From: Akkermansia sp.
GTDB taxonomy: Bacteria > Verrucomicrobiota > Verrucomicrobiia > Verrucomicrobiales > Akkermansiaceae
Length of the DNA stretch: 40,495 nucleotides
Direction: 5' to 3'
NCBI GenBank assembly: GCA_024405435.1
Contig: JAKSOU010000021.1
Location: 1 to 40,495 of the forward strand
The position numbers and the translations under genes are program-made. The notes beneath the pieces are model-generated. The model worked only from the letters and a program-made list of their open reading frames with translations. It searched no databases and was not told the DNA's origin. Positions 34,767-40,495 of the stretch are shown piece by piece (within the stretch, counting starts at the first letter, position 1; every line of letters starts with the position of its first letter).

Positions 34767-35738
34767 CTACTTCTGCAGCCGCCGGCGGAGGTTCTGGGAG
34801 TAGTTTTGCAGCGGGATGTCGTAGCCCACCTTGGAGCGGGCGCGCAGGGCGGGCAGGGTTTCGTTCTCCCGGTGCTGGAGGAAATCGTGGTTGTAGAACA
34901 CCTCTGCAATGGAGCTGTTGTGGATGGGCAGCAGGAGACTCTTCACGGGGAGGTCCGGCACGGCGCGGTGCAGCATGGCGACGTATGGTGCGGAGCAGTT
35001 GGCGGTGACGGTGTTGTAGTGGTTGCCGTTCTCGTTGGTCTCTGTTGCGTATTCCAGCATGCCGAGCAGGACGGCCAGGGCCTCCTGCGGTGTGGCGTCC
35101 AGGGGGTAGATGTAGAGGTCCTCGTGGCGGTAGTTGGTGCGCAGGGCGAAGATGTCCGCCTCCGTTCCGATGAGGTATGCGAGGCCGTATCGCTTGTACA
35201 AGCCGCCGAGGGCGGTCTGCTCCTCGCCCTCCGGCACGCGGGTCTCCACGGAGAAGACGATGTGGCGGCCGTCCGCGAAGGCGAAGCTCATCATGGTGTG
35301 GCAGATGGCCTCGTGGCCGTCCCAGCGGCATTCCGCGAAATCCGCGCCCACCAGGGTGGAGAGGTCGTAGGTCTGCGTGGTGTAGCGCGTCTCGTAGTCG
35401 TCCACCGTGGTGTAGCGGAAGTCGCGCAGGTCTTGGATGGTGAGGATGTTGCCGTCCAGCGTGCAGTGGGGTGTGCGTGCCCAGGGGGTCTGCCAGGGGC
35501 CGCGCGGGTTGGGCAGCAGCAGGTAGGCGCACGCGCACACCAGGAAGCAGCCCCAGAGCCACCCGCGCACGGTGCGGGCCCTGCCGCTGCGCCACAGCCA
35601 CACCGCCACAGCCGCCAGCACCGCCACGGGGATGATGCACACGGGCTGGTAGACGAGCAGGCCCAGCGACCACAGCAGAACCATGGCGAGGAGGACATCC
35701 TCCAGGAATTGGGCGGTGATGGAGAGAATACGGAGCAT
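34767..35738 (-). CDS. Lnb N-terminal periplasmic (DUF4105) domain membrane protein
   Basis: 323 residues. Two to three N-terminal hydrophobic helices (about 10-30, 32-49, 58-75) precede a periplasmic domain (about 85-323). Features typical of DUF4105/Lnb are LRDFRYTTVDDYETRY near its start, a following HEAICHTMMSFAFADGRHI, and YNTVTANCSAPYVAML with a conserved Asn-Cys. In Lnb, DUF4105 is the periplasmic part of a lipoprotein N-acylation enzyme; stand-alone versions are common and less understood. It begins 6 bases after the batD-like stop and so is the last gene of the bat operon. Given the many lipoproteins in this window, a lipoprotein-maturation role is plausible but unproven. Confidence 0.78.
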   Translation of the reverse strand: MLRILSITAQFLEDVLLAMVLLWSLGLLVYQPVCIIPVAVLAAVAVWLWRSGRARTVRGWLWGCFLVCACAYLLLPNPRGPWQTPWARTPHCTLDGNILTIQDLRDFRYTTVDDYETRYTTQTYDLSTLVGADFAECRWDGHEAICHTMMSFAFADGRHIVFSVETRVPEGEEQTALGGLYKRYGLAYLIGTEADIFALRTNYRHEDLYIYPLDATPQEALAVLLGMLEYATETNENGNHYNTVTANCSAPYVAMLHRAVPDLPVKSLLLPIHNSSIAEVFYNHDFLQHRENETLPALRARSKVGYDIPLQNYSQNLRRRLQK

Positions 35739-35744
35739 GCCGGG

Positions 35745-38156
35745 CTAGAAGCGCAGGATGACGGGCACGCGGGGGCCGCCGGGGGCGAGGGCGCGCACAT
35801 CCTCCGCGTTCACCCAGCCGCGGATGCCCGTGAAGGTTTCCACGTAGCGCCAGTCCGCGCGCTCGGCCAGCAGGTGCACCGGGGTGGATGCGGGCAGGGT
35901 CACAATCGCCGCGCCGTCGGCATCCGCAGAGCTGCGGGCGGGCGTGGCGTTGATGATGTACGCCAAGTCGCCGGGCGGCAGGGAGGCGATGTTCGGGACC
36001 TCCCGCGTGCCGTAGTACACCCAGTCCGCCACGCAGAGCAGGCTGAGCAGCGCGGCAGCGGCGGTGCAGGCGTGCAGCCACGGCTTGTGCGGCTCGCGCC
36101 GGCGGTAGACCAGCAGGGCGATGCAGAGCGCCAGCGCCGCCGTGCAGACGACCGTTGCCACCCAGAGCTGGCTGGGGTTCAGGTAGGTGAAGGCGTCGTC
36201 CGCCACGGTGTTGACGGGCAGGACGGCGCCCTCCTTGCGCTGGATGAACTCCAGGTTGGCGCGGGCCTCGGCGAACCCGGGGTCGATTTGCAGGGCCTTG
36301 GCGTACTGGTAGGCGGCCTCGCCGCTGTGTTTGAGGCGGTACTCGCAGTTGCCGATGTTGTAGAAAACGTCGGGACTTCCCGGGAATTGGGCGTCGTAGG
36401 ATTTGAGCGCCTCGATAGCCTTGCTGAACTGCCCTGCCTCGTAGGCGTTCGCGGCATCGTCGCCCGCGGCCAGGCTCACGGGCAGCAGGGCCGCCAGCAG
36501 CAGAACGGTTGTGGTGCCGATGCCCGCCAGCGCCTTGCGGATGGCGTGCAGCATGCGCTCGCGGTCGCCGGAGGTCAGCTCCGCGTGGGCATCGGGGCGG
36601 AAGGCCTCCACGTCGCGGCGGTTCAGGATGTCCTGCAGCTCGGGCGTGATGTCCTTGGCCTCGAAGTGCGATTCAATGTACGCCCCCGCGCCCTTGAGGA
36701 AGGCGAGGGCGTCCTTGGCCTTGGCCAGGGAATCCAGCTCCCTGGCTCTGGCGCGCTGGTCGGCGCCTGCGGCCAGGCGGCGGGTAAGTGCGCGGTTAGC
36801 CATATGGCCGAAGAGCGCGATGGCCGGCACATAGAGCAGCAGCCACAGGCAGCGCGGCAGCTTCGCCACGCTCGCGGTCTCCTCTACGGGGATGAAGCCG
36901 TAGATGTCGACCATCTCCGCCACGGGCACGGTGCCGGCGGGCGGCGGTTCCGCCGCAGTCACGGCCTGCATGCCGGAGCCTCTGTTTTCCGTCTTGCGCC
37001 AGGGCAGGGCGATGGGCGCGGTCTGCGCCTGGCGGTACTCCAGCGATTGCGGGTCGAAATAGCTGAAATGGAAGGCGGGAATGCCGCTCACCTCTTGGGT
37101 GGGGCGCATGAGCTGGGTGAAGACCACGGCCTCCGTGATGCCGTTGGAGTTGACGATGGGCTTGCGGGTGGCGGGCACCAGCTTCCAGCTGTCGGCATCC
37201 TCCGGCACAGGCGGGGTGATGGTGTCCAGGTTGCCTGTTCCGGCCACGGTGATTTCCACCTCCACGGCCTCGTTCATGGCCAAATCCTCCGCCTGGGTGG
37301 CGGCCTTCATGCGGTACTCGCCAACCGCCTTCGCGTAGTCCCCCGGCGTGCCGGGCGGCAGCGGCAGCGCGCTCGTCCGGAACACCGGCAGCTTCACCTC
37401 CACCTGCGAGGTGGCGAAGAACCCGCGGTTCTGCACCACGGGCACGCTGCCCGTGATGTCGGAGTTGCCTTCGCGGAACGGCGTGTAGCTGCCGATGCAG
37501 TCGGTGGTGAGCCAGTTGCTGCCCTTGGCCAGGGCGGTGGTGTTGGGGAAGAGTGCGTTGTGCACCACGGCGGCCACGCCCTCCACAGGGGCGCGGAACG
37601 TGCCCGCCCGCACGCCAACCGAGTTGAACTGCGGCGGTACAGGCAGCGCGCAGCCGCCCGGCATCAGGAACTTCAGCGCCACCTTCACCTCCTGGTCCAC
37701 GTAGCCGTCGCCCTCCACGTAGGGGTGCCACAGCACGCCGTAGGTGAACGGCTCGCTCATCCAGATGACCTTGCTGGTGGATTCCACGGGCAGCGCGGGC
37801 GCGTTCACCTTCACCTTGCGGCCATCCTTGTACTCAACCTCCAGGTCCTTCACCTCGATGGTGCCCGGTGCGTCCGGCGTCACCACGATGGGGTAGACCT
37901 CCGCATTGCGGCGCTGCGGGTCCGTGGGGTTCGCGCCGGACTGCGGCTGGCGCAGCTCCACCTGCGCGTGCTCCACGTGCGGCTTCCGCTTGATCAGGAA
38001 GAGGTCGCCTCCCACATTGGGGTCGATGAGGTAGAGCACCGCCTTCTCCCCCGGCAAGGCCACGCCGGTGGACCACACGGCCTCTATTTCCGCCTGGAGC
38101 GCGCCCGCGCACAGCGCGAGCATGCCGATGATGAACGTTGCAATGTGTCTGTACAT
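35745..38156 (-). CDS. BatD-BatE-type fusion protein with C-terminal SH3-like domain
   Basis: 803 residues. Signal peptide (about 1-22) followed by a long periplasmic BatD region (about 25-420): beta-rich repeats with VEVEITVAGTGNLDTI and a transmembrane helix near 435-455 (CLWLLLYVPAIALFGHM). A cytoplasmic segment follows, then a second hydrophobic stretch (about 545-562, TTTVLLLAALLPVSLAA) and TPR units (about 565-640; AYEAGQFSKAIEALKSY, DVFYNIGNCEYRLKHSGEAA) that correspond to BatE. Two further membrane helices (about 665-685 and 698-718) lead to a C-terminal bacterial SH3-like domain (about 735-795; PARSSADADGAAIVTLPAST, RGWVNAEDV). Bat proteins are tied to MoxR-AAA systems and aerotolerance. 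The gene lies 13 bases after batB and 6 before the Lnb-like gene. Confidence 0.83.
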   Translation of the reverse strand: MYRHIATFIIGMLALCAGALQAEIEAVWSTGVALPGEKAVLYLIDPNVGGDLFLIKRKPHVEHAQVELRQPQSGANPTDPQRRNAEVYPIVVTPDAPGTIEVKDLEVEYKDGRKVKVNAPALPVESTSKVIWMSEPFTYGVLWHPYVEGDGYVDQEVKVALKFLMPGGCALPVPPQFNSVGVRAGTFRAPVEGVAAVVHNALFPNTTALAKGSNWLTTDCIGSYTPFREGNSDITGSVPVVQNRGFFATSQVEVKLPVFRTSALPLPPGTPGDYAKAVGEYRMKAATQAEDLAMNEAVEVEITVAGTGNLDTITPPVPEDADSWKLVPATRKPIVNSNGITEAVVFTQLMRPTQEVSGIPAFHFSYFDPQSLEYRQAQTAPIALPWRKTENRGSGMQAVTAAEPPPAGTVPVAEMVDIYGFIPVEETASVAKLPRCLWLLLYVPAIALFGHMANRALTRRLAAGADQRARARELDSLAKAKDALAFLKGAGAYIESHFEAKDITPELQDILNRRDVEAFRPDAHAELTSGDRERMLHAIRKALAGIGTTTVLLLAALLPVSLAAGDDAANAYEAGQFSKAIEALKSYDAQFPGSPDVFYNIGNCEYRLKHSGEAAYQYAKALQIDPGFAEARANLEFIQRKEGAVLPVNTVADDAFTYLNPSQLWVATVVCTAALALCIALLVYRRREPHKPWLHACTAAAALLSLLCVADWVYYGTREVPNIASLPPGDLAYIINATPARSSADADGAAIVTLPASTPVHLLAERADWRYVETFTGIRGWVNAEDVRALAPGGPRVPVILRF

Positions 38157-38169
38157 GTTGAAATCCGTG

Positions 38170-39951
38170 TTAGTAGTCCTTGCGGGGCGGGCGGACCGTG
38201 TTGGCGGGGGCGTGCGGGATGGGAGAGCCCTTCTCCTCGTCCAGGTGCATGCGGAGGATATCCGCGGCGGACTGCTGGGCCTTCTCCTCCTCGGTCATGG
38301 GCTTGGGCTGCTCGCCCTCCCTCTCGGGCTTGGCCTGTTGGTCCTTCTGCTCCTGCTTGTCCTGCTGTTGCTGCTGGTCCTGGTTTTGCTGGTCCTGCTG
38401 GTTCTGTTGGTCCTGGTTTTGCTGCTGCTGTTGTTGTTGCTGCTGCTGCTTCAGGCGTTCGATTTCCTCCTCCAGGTCCTTGATGAGCTGCTTGATTTTG
38501 GCAATGTTGGACTCCGCGGGCTTCATGCCGGGCTGGATTTTCAGCGCGTTCTCGTAGGGTTGCAAATCCTTCTTCAACTCCTCCACAATCTTCTCCAATT
38601 CCTCTATGGACGGCTGCTTGGGGCCCTGCGGGGCCGCGGCGGATGCGGTGTCGTCCTCATCGGGGTCGGTGGAGGTCTGCTCCGCCTGCTGGGCTTCCTC
38701 ACCCCCGCCGTAGAGCTTGCGGAGCTTGTCTATGGTGGCGTTGGCTCCCACGTTGCCGATTTGGTAGAAGGCCGCGGCCTGCATCTGCGGGTCGCTGTCC
38801 AGCAGGGCCTCGGAAAACGCCTCCTTGGCATTGGCGTTGTCCCTGCCCTCCTGCATGAGCCCCATGGTGTACTGCACCACGGATTGCCCGCTTGGCGCGG
38901 CCTGCGCGGCGGGTGTGAGAATGAGCAGGAGCGCCACCGCCGCAGCCCCGCGCCGCGGCAGACGCCATTCCGTGGCTATCACGATGGCCGCCGCCAGCAG
39001 CGCCAGCGCCACCCACGCGAACCACGCAAAGAGGTCGTTCGGCACCTTGTTGGTGGACACGTTTTCCTCATGCTTGTCAATCTTGCGCACGGCGTTCTTG
39101 GTGAAGGCCGCCAAATCCGTGTTGGAGTCCAGCACGGCGAAATCGCCGCCCGTGGCTTCCGAGAACTTGCGGAGGGCATCGGCGTCCAGCTTGCTGATGA
39201 CGTGCTTGCCGTCGGCATCCTGCCACAGGCCGTTCTGTCCCTTGGGGTCGGGTATGGGGCCGCCGGCTGCCGTGCCCACGCCCACGGTGATGACCAGCAG
39301 CTTGTCCTTGCGCGCCTCCTCCGCAATGTCGAGCGACGAGCCGACGGTGTCCTCGCCGTCGCTCAGCAGCACGAGCGCGTTCGTGCCGTCCGGCGCGCTG
39401 CGCTTCAAGTCCTGCATGGCGCGTTTGAGCACCAGGCCGAAGTTGGTGCCGCCGGTTCCCGCCCAGTTGCGGTTCACCTGTTCCAGGGCGTCTCTCAAGG
39501 CGGTGTGGTCGTACGTCAGCGGCACCACCAGGTCCGCATCACCGGAGAAAACAATCAGCCCGATTTTGTCCGAGGGCAGGGAATCTATCAGCTCGTATGC
39601 GGCGGCGCGCGCCTCCTCCAGGCGCGACGGCTTCACGTCCTGCGTCTCCATGGAGCGTGAGATGTCCAGCGCGATGAGCAGGTTGCGCCCGGTGGAGAGC
39701 CCGCCCGCCTCGCGGAAGCCGTTGATGGGCCGCGCGAGCGCCGCGATGGTGCAGGCCAGCGCCAGAATGCAGAGCGCGGCGGGGATGATGCTGCGCCAGG
39801 CGGGACGCCGCGTCACCAGCTCGTCCGTGTGCTCGGCGGAAACGAGTTTCAGCCAGCCGTTCCCGGTCCTGCGGCGCGCGAGCGCCACCAGACCCGCCAG
39901 CAGCGCGGGCAGGAACAGGAACCAGAGGATGTGCGGATAGAGGAAGCTCAT
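38170..39951 (-). CDS. BatB-BatC-type fusion: VWA membrane protein with TPR and Gln-rich tail
   Basis: 593 residues. Two N-terminal transmembrane helices (about 8-25 and 55-74), then a von Willebrand A domain (about 87-290) with an intact MIDAS: LDISRSM (DxSxS), GTGGTNFG, LLSDGED. Two more hydrophobic helices follow (about 313-328 and 335-352), with a signal-like cut site after PAAQA, marking where a separate BatC would begin. A TPR-like region (about 360-490) ends in a coiled coil and then a Gln-rich tract with ten consecutive Gln. The protein should bind partners through the VWA domain at the periplasmic face. Start ATG at 39951; the batA stop is 7 bases upstream. Confidence 0.87.
   Translation of the reverse strand: MSFLYPHILWFLFLPALLAGLVALARRRTGNGWLKLVSAEHTDELVTRRPAWRSIIPAALCILALACTIAALARPINGFREAGGLSTGRNLLIALDISRSMETQDVKPSRLEEARAAAYELIDSLPSDKIGLIVFSGDADLVVPLTYDHTALRDALEQVNRNWAGTGGTNFGLVLKRAMQDLKRSAPDGTNALVLLSDGEDTVGSSLDIAEEARKDKLLVITVGVGTAAGGPIPDPKGQNGLWQDADGKHVISKLDADALRKFSEATGGDFAVLDSNTDLAAFTKNAVRKIDKHEENVSTNKVPNDLFAWFAWVALALLAAAIVIATEWRLPRRGAAAVALLLILTPAAQAAPSGQSVVQYTMGLMQEGRDNANAKEAFSEALLDSDPQMQAAAFYQIGNVGANATIDKLRKLYGGGEEAQQAEQTSTDPDEDDTASAAAPQGPKQPSIEELEKIVEELKKDLQPYENALKIQPGMKPAESNIAKIKQLIKDLEEEIERLKQQQQQQQQQQNQDQQNQQDQQNQDQQQQQDKQEQKDQQAKPEREGEQPKPMTEEEKAQQSAADILRMHLDEEKGSPIPHAPANTVRPPRKDY
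38334..38448 (-). repeat. Gln-rich codon tract in the BatB-BatC fusion
   Basis: Ten successive Gln codons (38448-38419, mixed CAG and CAA) followed by QN, QD and QQ runs. Mixed codon use argues that it is selected at protein level and less prone to slippage. Confidence 0.7.
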
Positions 39952-39958
39952 GGCGGTG

Positions 39959-40495
39959 TTACGGTGCGGGATGCGGACGCGCGAAGCACAGGCCCGTGCC
40001 CAGCAGGAGCAGCAGCGCGGCCAGCCCCAGCGGGTACATGAACAGCTCCTCGTAGCTTACGATGGTGCGGCGCTTGGCGTCCGTCTTCTCCAGCTTGTCG
40101 ATGATTTGGAAGGCCTTCTGCAGCTTGGCGCCGCTGCTGGCGCGGTAGTATCTGCCGCCTGTGCTGTGGGCGATTTCCTTGAGGGTCTTCTCGTCGAAGG
40201 TGTCCACATCCGCGGTGTAGCGTGAGATGCGCTCGTCGCGTCCGATGGCGATGGTGAAAATCTTGATGCCGAGCTTGGCGGCCTGCTTGGCGGCCTCGAT
40301 GGGCGTGATGGAGCCCATGTTGCTGGCGCCGTCCGTCACCAGGATGATGACCTTGGACTTGGTCTCCGTGCGCTCGTTGAGGCGCGTGGCGGCGGTGGCG
40401 ATGGCCGTGCCGATGGCAGTGCCGTCCTCCTGGATGTAGCCCGGCCGCACCTGCCCGTTGAACAGGTCCTGCGTGGCCAGGTAGAACTGGTCGAT
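39959..40495 (-). CDS. batA: BatA-type VWA protein, N-terminus outside the window
   Basis: The last 178 residues are visible, entering the window as IDQFYLATQDLFNGQV. The VWA fold continues with DGTAIGTAIATAATRLNE (MIDAS threonine), KVIILVTDGASN (third MIDAS motif, Asp), IFTIAIGRD and DEKTLKEIAHSTGGRYYRA. The C-terminal transmembrane helix (about 20 residues from the end, LFMYPLGLAALLLLLGTGL) closes the protein, as in BatA. It lies 7 bases upstream of the batB-like gene and is the first visible gene of the bat operon; a MoxR ATPase and DUF58 gene would be expected further upstream. Confidence 0.9.
   Translation of the reverse strand: MDQFYLATQDLFNGQVRPGYIQEDGTAIGTAIATAATRLNERTETKSKVIILVTDGASNMGSITPIEAAKQAAKLGIKIFTIAIGRDERISRYTADVDTFDEKTLKEIAHSTGGRYYRASSGAKLQKAFQIIDKLEKTDAKRRTIVSYEELFMYPLGLAALLLLLGTGLCFARPHPAP

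Noticed and set aside
33874..36081. Minus-strand 735-codon frame overlapping the Lnb-like gene and the start of TIR gene B
   Set aside because: Runs out of frame through two well-supported genes and is rich in Arg/Pro/His/Ala as expected for a shifted frame.
34806..38483. Plus-strand open frame of 1225 codons opposite the bat operon
   Set aside because: Crosses three real minus-strand genes, shows no recognisable domain and has the residue bias of an antisense frame.

Overview
The window reads as chromosomal DNA of a GC-rich Gram-negative bacterium. I favour Verrucomicrobiota, perhaps a gut-associated Akkermansia-like lineage. The pointers are a 34-residue AURKAIP1/COX24-type (mS38/bS22-like) ribosomal peptide gene, outer-membrane lipoproteins, an OmpA-family protein, a BatA/B/D operon, weak or missing Shine-Dalgarno sequences, and several genes whose initiation codon lies 6-7 bases after a sigma70-type -10 box. 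The phylum is inferred from gene content only. I saw no rRNA, tRNA, CRISPR array, transposase or integrase, and no gene-free gap exceeds about 260 bases.

Region 1 (1-7232, minus strand): dnaE is followed by a serpin-like membrane protein coupled through a TAATG stop/start overlap. A lipoprotein amidase with its own promoter then leads into recG, which runs off the left edge. Region 2 (7443-15831, plus strand): a PA14-like membrane protein, a secreted CAP-domain protein, an alpha/beta-hydrolase-fold protein lacking the serine nucleophile, an OmpA-domain protein with a histone-H1-like tail, a HAD phosphatase, the tiny ribosomal peptide gene with its terminator, then coaB and rsgA overlapping by GTGA.

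Region 3 (16083-25263): a minus-strand pair (transglutaminase-like plus discoidin-like protein, and a thioredoxin-fold lipoprotein) faces a secreted IdeS-like cysteine protease on the plus strand, followed by a small membrane protein. A recN-umuD operon on minus diverges from a PhnP-like metallo-hydrolase; their promoters have facing -10 boxes within one palindrome.

Region 4 (25267-40495, all minus strand): batA (cut by the right edge), a batB-batC fusion, a batD-batE-SH3 fusion and an Lnb/DUF4105-type membrane protein form a tight operon. Next come two long paralogous proteins, each an N-terminal TIR domain, one transmembrane helix and a long array of 32-residue YD-like repeats (about 28 and 19 units), most with one cysteine at a fixed position. 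A family-2 glycosyltransferase and a 77-residue AP2-like protein follow. The TIR-TM-repeat pair is the best candidate for an undescribed system. Its architecture suggests an extracytoplasmic sensor array wired to a cytoplasmic, possibly NAD-consuming, TIR domain; that function is inference.
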